The notes under the pieces are model-generated. The model did no database searches. It was not told the DNA's origin and saw nothing but the letters and a program-made list of their open reading frames with translations. This document shows, piece after piece, positions 33,127 to 44,881 of a stretch of 64,000 bases of DNA. The number at the start of each line of letters is the position of its first letter. Positions within the stretch are counted from its first letter, which is position 1. Position numbers and translations under genes: made by a program. The stretch is from Polytrichum commune (taxonomy: Eukaryota; Streptophyta; Polytrichopsida; Polytrichales; Polytrichaceae), in assembly GCA_950295325.1 (NCBI GenBank), contig OX485803.1, forward strand, positions 23,248,001-23,312,000. The letters are read 5' to 3'.

Positions 33127-36100
33127 ATGGCGGCAGCATGCACACTTCCATATCGCCTTCCTGGGTTCAGCGATGTCGCCAGGAGGATCACCAGCAGCAG
33201 TTGTACTGCAGGGAGATTGGAATTGGTGACAAAGTTGAAGCGGAGGAAAGTCCACCAAGAATTCGGTGGTGACCTCCAAAGTTTTTGGCTATGGCGGGGT
33301 ATTCTCCAACCAAGGTATACTTACAAATCCTAAACCTCACTGCATTCTTCCAAAAAAAAACTTAGGGTTTTATGAACGAGGAGCAAGATGAATCTTCTTG
33401 TTAAAAGGTTATTGTTGCATCTTGCAAGGATATCTCAAAATGAAACATAACATTCTTAAGTAGCCTATTCAGATTCCGTTGCACATGTAATAATTTCTTA
33501 GGTAATTCCTTTTTCAGTGCTAACTCATCAACATTGAGCTAATGATTCATTCCACATTGATTCATCAACTCATAATTCAACCTTCTAGGTCTTGCAACTA
33601 TACAATGTAGAAACGAGAAACTGTAAATGCAACCCTATGTTTGGTAGGCATTGATGCAGTGTTGGAGTCTGGTGTGAATGAATCAATGTGACATTAGCGT
33701 TGATATGCAAACCTAGAGTTTTCTGATGGAGTTTGTACGTGTAGACTCAATCTGTAAGTGGACACCACTTCCAATGTGAGTAGGATTAGGAAGTGGTTTC
33801 TAGGATGTGGGCACTTGTCGATAATCTGTAACCAAAAATATAATCACGGAAAATAGCTAGCCACCAATTGGCTATTGCCGAATGTGTGATTTGTTTTCTG
33901 TTTGATTTTAGTTTTGGTTGATTCCTTTTGATTGCTTTGATTTGAGTATGTAATTCTAAAAGCTTTGGGTTGATTCTCTTGATTCTTATTTCGTGGTTGA
34001 CTGGTTACCTTAATTTGTAAGTGTTGATGTTTCGAACCTCGACACATACATGGATATATCTTTTCTCAAAGACAAGAATTCCACTGTAAAATTTGGAACA
34101 GGAGGAGAATACAAAGGGGACAGTGTGATTGTACAAGGAGCGAAATTCTACCACAGGAAGCGACCCCACACCTTTCATCACGACTTACTTTGTCAAGTAG
34201 GAAGATATATCTGGAGAAAAATCTCAGTGCCAATCAGAAGTTTTGGGTGATTGCAGCATCGACCCCCGACGAACTTTATGCAGCTGCGACACTCCGAGCA
34301 CAAATTTTTTACTCTTATCCTCCGCAAGCAGATACACAATTAGAGGGAATCGAAGCCGTCAAGGCACGTGTGGCCCATGACTATCACCTAGTTGATCTGC
34401 TGAGGACAAGAGTTAAATCTGAATTTAATAGGGTATGTGATCACAGTCTTCTTGTAACTTGCCATTATTGTGAGGTGTTCTTTAATGATTCGCTATCTGA
34501 GAGAGAGAGAGAGAGAACTCCGATGTTGCCACAGGCGTGAATTGTAGTGATGTTGCTTCATCTTCGAGTTAGTCTGATTCTATATGTAATCCTGAAACGG
34601 GCATCACGAGAATTAGAGAGACTTCCAAGATTACTGCCTCTTCTCCTATTAAAGGTGAACACCTTGAATGGTCGTGGACAAAAGCCGGCCTGCACCTCAT
34701 CTACCCCAAGGGCAAGCCCCTATGTTCCCACATGGTTGGTTGAAAACATCTACTTCACTCGGATACTCCAGCCCTTGACAGAGACTCTTCACATCCATTA
34801 CCTAGTTTAAAGAGCTGCTTGCTCTTCATTGGGTTCACTGTGGCTTACTTAAAGGGAACAAATGTGAAGATGGTTGCAGGAGAGTAAAATGGAAGCTCTT
34901 GGTATGCGTGTGAAGTGTTTACTGGCAGTTTGCACGCAATCGGCGCTTGAAGAAATCTTGTCTGAGGGGTCCAGTCTTCCAGTGCCATCGTATCTAGCTC
35001 CTCCAACAGTAGCCCCTCTGAATCGAGACGCAGACCAGCCTCTAGTGGCCATCGGCACTCTCGACATTCAAGTGAGCCATTCTTCTTACCCTACCCTGAC
35101 AAGTTGCAGATTTAGGGTTGCTGCAAAAATGCTGTACCTCTTGGGTCCTTTCTAAAGTGGGGTTTATACAGAACCGCCGTTCTGGTGGTCAATGATTGTA
35201 ATTAACTTTCTTTGGTTCTTTCTTTCTTTGAGAGATGAGGAGGGATAAGGTGCATTGACAACAACCACAACCACAACTACTCTACCTTGCCCAATAATGA
35301 GACAAGGTGTACTTGGGACTAGTTGCGATGGTCGGAGTTTGCTTTCTTTAGTTTAGTTTAGTTTTTAGTTACTATGTGGCGCTGGGAGAGATAGGATGCC
35401 AAAGCATCAATCTGCAATAGACAAGCTCTTCACAAGAATCCATAAACTGTTTGGCTCCTCTCTATGGATTGCATCAATTGGAGAGGTGCTTGTTGATGTC
35501 AAATCCACTCTTCAACTACAAGTAGTAGTTGTGGTTGAAAGTGTGCCCGAACCATGACCACAACCATGACCACAACCACTCGAGTAGTTCTATGTAAACA
35601 CCCTTTACATCATTGCTGATCTAACTCCCTGCCGGGTCATGGTTGCATCCTCCCAAGCCTTCACCCTTGTCTTTTCAGTGAAGTCTGCAATGCATATGTT
35701 TCAGAGCAACTCCTCTGGTCACTAAAAAACGATTTTCTCAATAATTGGCTCTCAAAATTGATTTGGCCATTGCTGCATGCTCATCTCACCCATATAGACC
35801 ATATAAATTATGATCAATTATTGGCCACTGATTATTGAAAGAGAGAGAGAAACCTTCAAACTCCTTGGTCACTTGATTTTTGATTCGAGGATGGGTAGGA
35901 GTTTAGAGGACATTGCTCTGTCCATACTCAGTGAGCAGTAAAGGTTTGGATAACATTTGAGCTTTGTGGGTGGGGAGAGGGTGGAGCCTTGTTCCCAAAA
36001 CCCTAGTAAGCCAATTGTTTAGAGAATACTTCTCCAGTGATTGTTGGAGATGCTCTCGTAGGAGCGTTCTGTTTCTCATGCAAGAAAACCTGAAAAGGGG

Positions 36101-37818
36101 TTAAATATGGGTGTGGAGCTGTAGATGGTACCTATTTGTAAAGATTTATAGGAACGTGGCCATCATCTAAAAGGGAAGAGGGATGGGATGATATGAAGGA
36201 TGGAACAGGAACCAAGGCCACAGCTGATGATAACCTTGTCACCTTCCAGTTGTATGCTCTGGCTCACAGAGCCCAGCAAAAGAGAAAGCAGGTGGGTATA
36301 AGAAGATCTGCTACAGCAACCCCAACCTTGAATACTGAGATCCCTGAACCATTCCAGTAACCTGCCTCTGAAAGGGATGGAAACACTCTTTGTAGAGACA
36401 TGTTCGTGCTGCAAGTTAATGGAGGATGGCTTTGGATACGTGCAGAAACTTGTAGCATTACAAGGATAGCGGAGAGAAACAACTCTAGAAAAGCTCTTGT
36501 GATTCACCAGTAGTGAATGCACAGATAGAACGGTGGCAATAACCTAAGGAATCAACCCGGACTCCATGGGAACACCAATGTTGAATCCTAGGGGCTCAAA
36601 TTGATATGCCGTTTGACTTAATGTATTTGTGAAGACCCTGTTGATGATCTGAGAAGTATGCATGTTATGATTTTTGAGTCCATAGTCTATACTGAGCACT
36701 ACCACCATGCTTTTAAGAATGATTTGGCTTATAACATGTATCTCCTTGTCGTGCAGGTTCAGAAGTATACTACTGGTATCGATGGTTTCTTTCCAATTGA
36801 GCAAGAGAATACTCTGGAGCAAGGCTACATTTTCAATCTTTGCGTCATCAATAATGCACGGCAGAGGAGTGTTGGAAAGTCCTTAATGGAGGCTGCACTC
36901 CAGGTATTCAATGATGCTTGAAAGTGCTGATATATATATTCACATTCCCATCCATTTCAGGTAATTTGCCGAAATGATGCGCACTAAAGACCCAGGCAAT
37001 ATTTAGTATAGGTATTACTCAATCAGTGCTGGAGGACATATAACAATTCTGTCCAAGGTCCTTTGCATGCAGGTAACTCCTAAAAAGCCTGAGCTGTAAG
37101 CATTTTCTAAGATGTGTTATATAACAACGTTTTCAAGAGTTTGTCGAGAATTATTACAAAAGAGAAGTTGTGAGGCACCATGAAAGGATAACATCCATAT
37201 AATTAGAAATACATGGAACACTCTTAACATATGAAGTTACAGATACCATAGATTGGTGGAAAGTTGTAAGCATAATATGACCTTGAAGTAATGTAACTGT
37301 CAAGATGTCTCTTGAGATGTGAGCACTGAGCACTTTCATGAGGTATAGATGAGAGATATTCATGACATTTTAGGATCAAGTTTTTGGAGGTGATAGAAAT
37401 AGCTACAGCTAGTATTAAAAATTGCTAAGAAATACTTATTATTAAGCAAGATCTGATTACTTGAATCTAAGAGTCCCCATTTTGGGACGTCTAGGCCATT
37501 AAGGATAAGAGAGTTATCATTTTCTACCATTAGTCCATTTTGACTCGTTTCAAGTTTTAAAGTCTCTCTGAGCTCACAGAAGCCTTTCAAATAGCACAAC
37601 TGATTGAAGGATCCTTCGTGGGCATTGTTGTACATGTGATGCAGGTGGCCAAGCAGATGGAATTGAAAATACTCTATGTGCATGTTGAAGCAAATAATCG
37701 GAATGCCTCGGCCTTATACGACAGCTTAGGATATGCGTTGGAAGAGGAGGAGCCTCTAGAGGCAGAGAGTGTACTTCAAAGGCCTCGGAGGAGGCTCCTT
37801 AGCTTCTGGGTTTCATAA
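33127..37818 (+). CDS. Plastid-type GNAT-family N-acetyltransferase, complete
   Basis: The gene has five exons: 33127-33314, 34201-34432, 34880-35071, 36757-36903 and 37645-37818 (933 nt, 310 aa). The ATG at 33127 starts MAAACTLPYRLPGFSDVARR, which is rich in Ala, Ser and Arg and poor in acidic residues, as in a chloroplast transit peptide. The mature part begins about FWVIAASTPDELYAAATLRA. The GNAT core follows: GTLDI (beta 4 region), GYIFNLCVINNARQRSVGKS (motif A with the acetyl-CoA R-x-x-x-x-G-K loop), ILYVHVEANNRNASALYDSLGY (motif B), and an acidic and then basic tail. It resembles Arabidopsis plastid GNATs, which acetylate protein N-termini and lysines; which member is uncertain. Exon 1-2 joining is supported by phase 2/1 agreement (Arg at the junction). 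Intron 2 contains a repeat copy. Confidence 0.85.
34495..34805 (+). repeat. Dispersed intronic repeat, second locus
   Basis: This copy begins with a (GA)n tract (34499-34515), then GTTGCTTCATCTTCGAGTTAG, a stretch ending CACGAGAATTAGAGAGACTT, TTACTGCCTC, GGTGAACACCTTGAA, GGACAAAAGCCGGCCTGCACC and TTCACTCGGATACTCC. These match, in order and in reverse complement, the copy at 10440-10600 in the QRT3-like intron. It lies about 65 bp inside GNAT intron 2, in the sense of the gene. Confidence 0.7.
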
Positions 37819-38500
37819 GAAATCTCTCGCCTGTGGTTATGTATCATATTTATTCCTGCATTCTGGTCAATCTCGCATTCAAATGGTCAGCTTCAGAAGG
37901 TGTGCAGTAACTGCTCTCTACGTTAAAGATTAGACATGAGGAGGTTGCTGCTCTTCTTTACAAAAAAACATTTTTGGAGAGAAATTTTGAAAAATAGTTT
38001 ATCCAAGTGCACTTAGTTGAAAAGAGTAAGAAGAATTTTGTTATAGTGCCTTGATTAGTGTGCCTTGTGCCATAGAGATATTTCTGTTGTTTGTAGGATA
38101 GGTCTTAACTCTGCTATTTATCTAATTACGTATCTTAGCTTCTCCAGATTATGGCAGCTGCACATACTGTATGCTTGCCAAACTGAGCGTGGATAGTGCA
38201 GGATTAAACCTGCCATAATCGGTAGGAGCTACTAATTCCATATTAGATATGTTTCCTTTCTTTTAGGTCGAGTTGATTAAATTTTTCTTTCAATTATTGG
38301 GCTTCGTAGGTTTTTCTTGAAGGAAAGTTGTCTTTACATCTCAGCCTCTTCAAAGTTAAGATGATATCAAAGTCCTTATTCTCCACTGATTATTGAGAGA
38401 GCGAGGCAACCCTGTAAAATCCTTCCCACCCTTAAATATTGACTGACTGAGAACTCTAGAGCATTGTCTTCAATAATTGGTGGCCTATGAAAAGTTATGA

Positions 38501-38522
38501 TATATATATATATATATATATA
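38501..38522. repeat. (TA)n microsatellite
   Basis: Eleven uninterrupted TA dinucleotides in intergenic DNA. Confidence 0.9.
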
Positions 38523-39034
38523 GAATTTATAGTTGGGATAAGCATGCGTCATTGGCGCAACAATTTTTTGGTAACAGTGATTGGTGGACATCCCTGAGAC
38601 AGGATGGGATTGGAAATCTTTTGATTGCTGCATTATCGAATAGAAAGCTAATGCCACAATGACAAGAGGAAGCGAGCAAGTGTATAACCATATGCAAAGG
38701 AACCCAGCAATGAATGGTAATCATGTCCCTCTGTCAAAACAAATGTATTTCAACTTGATTGTGTCAAGTTTCATCACATTCCCTCGTACAAAATTAATGA
38801 TCTGTCCGCAAGAGCTGAGTCTCCATGTTTCACATTTGTGACACAGGATCTCCACAAGCCACTCCTAAGTGCTCAAAGGCAATTGGGTGGCATGCAAAAC
38901 TCTCAAGGTGCCTTAAAAGTGAAGAGATTGAAATCTCAACTTGTGGGCTCACATCTACGAAACAAATAGCTTGTCCCTATGATAATATAGCCAATGTGTG
39001 GGATACTTCTCAACGTACTATTGCAACACTGCAT

Positions 39035-39390
39035 TGAGTACCTCAGTTGTAAATAAATGTTGGCTGTGCCATAGTATGAAGGGCTGCTCTTCATTCATCG
39101 TGAGCTCAACCATTTTGACCGTGCTGCCAAGGTTTGCAGGTGTAAAATCTGCACAGCATTTGTCTTTGAAGTAAGTCACCAAAGAAGCATCAGGATTACC
39201 AATGAAAATTTTGCTAGTTCATATTGATGAAAGAATTCACTTATTCCTGTACAGGACAGTTCTCAGTGTATGAATGCAGCTATGCATTCCTTTGGTTGTA
39301 AATATTTTTGACCATCATAGTATGAGGGGTTGCTCTCCAATTGTTTTGTGTTCAAACATTTTGAATGTGCCACCAAGATTTGCCATTCTA
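39035..39390. repeat. Diverged tandem duplication, about 240-bp period
   Basis: Segments near 39045-39140 and 39290-39385 share GTTGTAAATA, CATAGTATGA(A/G)GGG-TGCTCT, a block ending CAAACATTTTGA or CAACCATTTTGA, and a purine/pyrimidine-conserved TGCCACCAAGATTTGCC or TGCTGCCAAGGTTTGC. No coding potential is seen. Confidence 0.5.
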
Positions 39391-40375
39391 CAGACAGCAC
39401 ACTCGGTTGGTTTCCAAGGTATCAAACCATCGAAGCCTCTGCTTCTTTGAAAACACATGCTTTTCAAAGACCTATATCCTGCTGCATAGCGAAACCAATT
39501 TTCCTCAAATGAGGTGCTCAAATCTAGAACAATTATGGTTCCTCTACCACAATGATGAGTGTGGGCTTGTGGGGATCCCCACAATATGAAGGGTATGAAT
39601 TGGGATCAAGACCTCTTAGGTCATGTGCACATTTTGTTGAAATTGAATTGAAGAATGCATTGGAGAATCAAGGTCGTCGACGAAGTATTCCTTGAGGCAG
39701 TTCTAGTTTTTTTTGCAAGTATTTTGTTTTCCTTGGAACACATGGTCATAATCTTGGACTATATTAGAGGATTTGTGAGCATGGCACAAGGGAAAACCCA
39801 AGGAATGCCTAAGGTACAAAGGTAGGGAGAGGGAAGAAGAAAGAATTCTAAAGAGTAGAGGTTGGAAAGGAGCAAGAATGGGAGGAAACGTTTCACTAAA
39901 GGACCCAACAAAAATAGTAAAGGTAAAATGGAGGATAATGATATCTAATTACTTGATAGATATACACTCTCTTTTAGTCTCCACGCTCAAGTTCTACATG
40001 TGAAAATTTATAAGTGAAATAATTTAGCCGATGGGTTCAATTATGTTGTGAGGTATTGGGTAATTTTCGTGGTTTTTGCTATGGGGTGTGTTTGGTGTTT
40101 TCAAGCTGCCTTTTGTTTAGGATAAGGGTGGATAGGGAGTAGAGGGTTCTGGTGTGGAGTTGGATTTTCTTGATGCCGGGTGTGGGGAGTTTGAAATGGT
40201 TGGTGAGCTTGGTGTGATTATCTTAGTGGACCTTGTCACATAATTCAAATGTGAGGAATACGAGTGGCGGAATTTGGCACCCTCAGGTTGTGATTGCATC
40301 AGTAAGGAGGGGGGATGTATTTGTCAATTTTCCGTTGGATGGCCGTGTTGGGAAAGCGGTCATGACAGAAAATGA

Positions 40376-42905
40376 ACCAATTTCACACAGAATACATGTA
40401 CACATGATGATTACTAACCACTTGATTTAGCATAGGGTTTTTAGGTCCGATTCGTCATCTTCAAACCCCTTTTTTGAGAATTCTCTCGTTTAAATTAGTG
40501 TGGGCCATATTAATTGGTAAGTATCCACACAAAAGAGAAGAAATAATGTAGTAGTCTACATTAATTCATGTAAATTCTTTTAGGTGTCCACTACTATCAA
40601 TGGTCTACTTCTAAAGGTCAACTAGATTAATGATATATTCTCCTCAATTATTGTAATCAATCATTTTTTGATAATTCATTTAAATAAAAAGAAATGAGCA
40701 CTAATTGCCGCTCACTAATCCATATCCATCCTAAGTCAAATAGATTTTTTTGGTCTAATGATCTTGTTTTCTAGACTAACTATAATTAGAAATTGGCTTG
40801 GAGTTGACAAGGGTATTAAAATACTAAGGAGCATTATTTAGAACATCCTAGACATAATTATGTAGTGGTTGACTATTTTAAGCATCATGTTTGTTGATGT
40901 TGCAATGAATTTGGAAGAATAATCTAAACCAAAAAAAAACCTTAGAGTATGAATGAGTTTTATGGCACTAAAGACCATTATTGCATGAGAAAACATTTAT
41001 GCCATAACATGATAAAAATCAAAACAACTACTTAAATTAAGTGAAGGAACATGCAAATTATATGAATGTTGGTTTCTAGAGTCTTCACTTGATGTTCTCA
41101 AAAAAATTCAAATTTGATTCAAATTAGCAAATTGGTAAGCCATAATTGCAAAAAATAATATCTATATATTTTTGAGTAGTAACCAACAACCATCCTCACA
41201 AGAACCAATATGTGTAGCTGCCCAAAGTGATTAATTAATAATAAAAATGTGTATGTTTATACTTTTTGAAAACTTTCAAAAAATTCTCACATAATATTGT
41301 ATACTCTAGTCTAGTGTATTAAATACGTGTAAGCTTTATTTCATGTTCAATCTTGGCCGTTGACCACCCTTGAACAAGATGTTAACTTAATTGAACCTTG
41401 TCATAATAAATGCATGTGGGATTTTGTTTTAGCTCAAAAAGTGTACAAATAAGGTAACATCCAATTAGAATTGAGGCATGAGCATTCCCTTCAGTATATT
41501 TATTCATTCAAGGAAACATTCCACATAAGTAGAATGTTCTAAGAATAGGATTTTGGTGTATGAAGTTGTTCAAACTACATTCTTGAGGTGTGTTTTAAAT
41601 GCGGTTAATACATATTGAGATTGGAACTTCTTTGTGCGTGTGCATTGTTGATACCTTCCAAGGTGCATGGGTAATGTTTCAAGGTTCTTTGTAATAACAT
41701 GAAAACTTTGTGAAGGTTGGGGGCTAAGGAAAAGTTGGATTGTTTGTTTCTAAGTTGTAAGACAAGATGTTGATGTCCAACTTTTGTGAGTGTGTGCAAA
41801 GCAAATTAAAAAAAAAATCTAACCACATATGCGAGTCAACATTAATTGCAAGAGCATGATGGGGAACTGAAATGATGTCCATAAGTTGATTGATGGAGGA
41901 CTCTCATCAACTAGTTAATAAACAACTTCCTCCCCCTAAGTCACTTGTACTTTATAGACTTTAAGGACATTTAAAAACTCCCTCATGAGGGTACAAACCT
42001 ACATAGGCTAAGATACGTCAAATAAAGGTGGCAAACTTAGCTTAAAGGAGATTTTTGGACTTGCGATGCAAAGGCCAAGATATACATTTTTGGATGCAAT
42101 CGATGATGCCATCGTATGCTGAATTTGAAGAATCACAAACCCGATGATCTATCAAAGGTTTGCTTTGCCTTCAAGCAACTCGGTTGGAGTTAAATTTGTC
42201 AAGGGAATTGTAAGGGAGGTGAAGAAAGAAAATATCCTCTTTGATATATTCCGAAATGTCCAAAACACAATGTTATCTAGAACTCTTATTTCCCTAGTTG
42301 CATGGTTGGAAGTATGCATAAATGATCTGCAACATTGTTTTTCTTTTTTGTTGCAAGTTTGTTTTATCCATCTTGGATTTTGCACCCATGTTGATGGTAA
42401 CATGTACAATGCTTGATATTTAAATATGGGTAGAATCGACGTTGCCGTTGGCGGAGTCTTCCTGCAACTCAATGCAAAAGTGGCATACTTGGAACTTGAA
42501 ATTTCCTAGCCAGTATGCCCTTTTATCCCGATGGCAGGATTTGTTGCATGCCATGCCCGCATCCTATAACTGAGGGGAGCCGTTGCCCAATTACATGGCG
42601 TAGTTGTTGGGCATGCTCTAAGTTGTGTGCCTAGCCACTAACTCCACACATGATACATGCGCACATGATTCATTTCTAACCACCTTTCTAATTTCTAACA
42701 ACAAGGGATGTTTGGGTCCATAAATTTTCTTCCGACCCCCTCTTTGACAACATTCTAGTTTAAAATTGACGTGGGCCACATTCATTGTTGGGTTCCACAT
42801 TAAAGAGAAGAAATTATGTGGTTAATCATGACCTGTATTTAATTTTCTAGTAGTCCACTGCTATTAATGGTCTAGATCTAGTAGTTGACTGAATCTGACA
42901 ACTAT
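40376..42905. repeat. Direct repeat pair of about 265 bp, 2.27 kb apart
   Basis: Blocks 40376-40640 and 42643-42905 share an ordered series: ACATG-GCACATGAT, CTAACCAC, GGGT(C/T)C, TGGGCCA-ATTAAT or TGGGCCACATTCAT, AAAGAGAAGAAAT, TCCACT(A/G)CTAT-AATGGTCTA and a final GT(C/T)(A/G)ACT. The 2 kb between them is AT-rich without retrotransposon domains. It may be a decayed non-autonomous LTR element or two insertions of one MITE-like family. A related motif occurs at 1490-1790. Confidence 0.5.
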
Positions 42906-43329
42906 GTTTTTGACTTGTTTTTCGGTTGATTGCGAGTAGTAGTTGAAATGTTGTTTTATTTGAAAGTTTTTTTTATTGCGATCCACTACAAAGTCAGTAG
43001 CCCCCACAATAAGTGTCTGCACACACACACGTTAGTTGTTTAAACTCCTCCTCTCAAGCGTCGGAGGGGCAATGGTTGCTACAAAGTGAAAGAGGCTACA
43101 ATGGAGGATGACGATGATGACCGTGGGGACCCAACCGCAAGGACAATGGTGCTAATCTCACAACACATCACGGAGCCAACCTATTCACATCTTTATACAT
43201 GGCTTGCGAGATAATGTCATTGAGATCGCTTCTTAAAAGAAGTTAATAAAATCCTTAACTTGCTATCAAAAATAATGAAGGGAGAGGGAGGGGGGGGGGG
43301 GACTATCATAAACGAGTGGTGAAATTAGC
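42906..43329. other. Gene-free stretch
   Basis: Only short low-complexity sequence is seen, including (CA)n near 43020 and a poly-G run near 43292. Confidence 0.4.
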
Positions 43330-43610
43330 AATGGTTGATCATAAAGGGTTAAGGCATAGACCTATGATTGGGGAGAACCGGCAGTTAGTTACAAATGAAC
43401 CGGTTGAGTTTGAGAAATAACCGGTTGAAGTTGGAGACTGTATGAAAATTACCAATCATTTTAGAGGATTCTATAGAATATACCCCAATTTAATAAAGGA
43501 AAACTGGAGGATGTCAACATGTAACCGGTCGGATCTAGAATCACTGGGATTTCAACCCATTGTGCCCAAAAATCTCCCCAATCACGGGTATAGACTTTCA
43601 ATTCCATGGA
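43330..43610. repeat. Partial copy of the 59.4-60.0 kb foldback element
   Basis: It shares AACCGGTTGAGTTTGAGAAA, AAAATTACCAATCATTTT, TAGAATATACCCCAATTTAA, GATGTCAACATGTAACCGGT and GCCCAAAAATCTCCCCA with one or other arm of the element at 59440-60015. It sits just upstream of the ACX4 promoter motifs. An antisense open frame of 240 codons runs through it but has no domain. Confidence 0.7.
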
Positions 43611-43632
43611 GAAGAGCTGCCTCCGTGGCGTT

Positions 43633-43701
43633 TGCGTCATGATAATACCATCAGGAGGCAGTTCATATAGATGACGTGGCTCCCAAAGTGAGTGACGTGG
43701 C
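43633..43701. promoter_or_regulatory. Paired TGACGTGGC bZIP-type motifs upstream of ACX4
   Basis: Identical TGACGTGGC motifs occur at 43672-43680 and 43693-43701, exactly 21 bp apart (two helical turns), with TGCGTCA at 43633-43639. ACGTGGC is the core of plant G-box/ABRE sites bound by bZIP factors. They lie about 1.2 kb before the ACX4 start codon, near where a GC-rich leader with a probable 5'-UTR intron begins. Confidence 0.45.
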
Positions 43702-44881
43702 AAGAGAGATCTCAGCCAATCGGAACCGTTGGCTCTCTTTCTGTGCGGTGTATTCCGGTGCGGTGACGGTGGCATCCTTGATTGTTCTCCGAATGTATGC
43801 ACACACAGAGGTGATCGCCCTACAGCTTTAGCGATTTCGCCAGGGAAACGACTCGGGAAAATCGCAGGTACCGCCGTTTTGCTTGCTTCGCGAGGAAACA
43901 ACCCGTTCAGCATCCGGTTTCCAAGTGCATTATTTGTCATCTTTGTCGCTCTACTTAGGTTTGACAGTATATTTTCGCGGGGAGAGAGTGAATTGCATCC
44001 TCTCACGGGATTAGCAGCCTTCTTAGTGGTGTTTCTGGTTCGAATCCTGATCAACTCGTGTAATTCCGCACCTTGTGGGTCCAAGGGCCAGGGTTCTCGT
44101 CGGACGTGATTGTGTTTCGAATTGCGTGCTTTCTGCTGTTTTCTAGAGCTTGCAAATGGAGGAGTATTTTTCCAATTTTCCATTTGATCAACTTACCTTG
44201 CTCTCACTCCACAGGGTCACTACTTTTGAGCTCAACGAAATTCTTTAGTTCCTCTTGGTAGCATACCATGTCTTGGTTGTGTTTCACATCAAATTGAGGT
44301 AAGTGATTTGTGTAATCAAGGGCAGGCAGCAGGGTCTTGAATTTGGTAGAAGTAGGCCGGTTTCTCTCAATTTGCACTTGAGAATGTGAATAATAAGTAG
44401 TGCGATTTTACCCTTAATTAGCCGAGGGTGGTGAGTCAGCCTTCCCCAAGATATGTATGCTTCGATTGGCTGTTGCTGGAATTTCTTTGTCTAAGACCAG
44501 GCTCTCCTTTTTTGCGTTTGACAAAGAAATTCCGGAAACTCGTGAATTTTAAACCCTAGGGTTTTACGTTGCAGAAACTAGTATCTCTGCCCTGATTCCT
44601 TCATATGTCCTTAGGATTGTGACTCTAATTTGAGTTAGCCGCATGCCATTACTACATGAGGAATTATTTGAAAGATAGGTAAATTATATCACTCCATTTT
44701 ATTAGTAAGCCACTTATCATCTGCAACAAATATTAATATTTCGTTTTCGTAAGTGTCTTCATTATGCTGTTTGTCAACAAAATTCTCTGATCACTGGAAT
44801 CTCACTCTGATTTGGACTTGTGCAGAGAGGTCGTTCTTTTTTGCAGCGGAGCGTATTTCAAGTAGTATTTTGACAAGAATT

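Larger units (their letters stand above)
37819..40375. other. GNAT 3' region and gene-free stretch
   Basis: No gene is seen. A (TA)n tract (38501-38522) and a duplicated segment (39035-39390) are listed separately. Short open frames here have no recognisable product. Confidence 0.45.

Noticed and set aside
34050-34200. ATG at 34050 as the GNAT start
   Set aside because: It is out of frame with the GNAT core. The upstream exon at 33127-33314 supplies a transit-like N-terminus and joins at 34201 in the correct phase.
43461-44183. Overlapping long open frames on both strands upstream of ACX4 (240 and 126 codons)
   Set aside because: They overlap each other and a repeat fragment, have no recognisable domain, and lie where the ACX4 promoter and GC-rich leader are expected.
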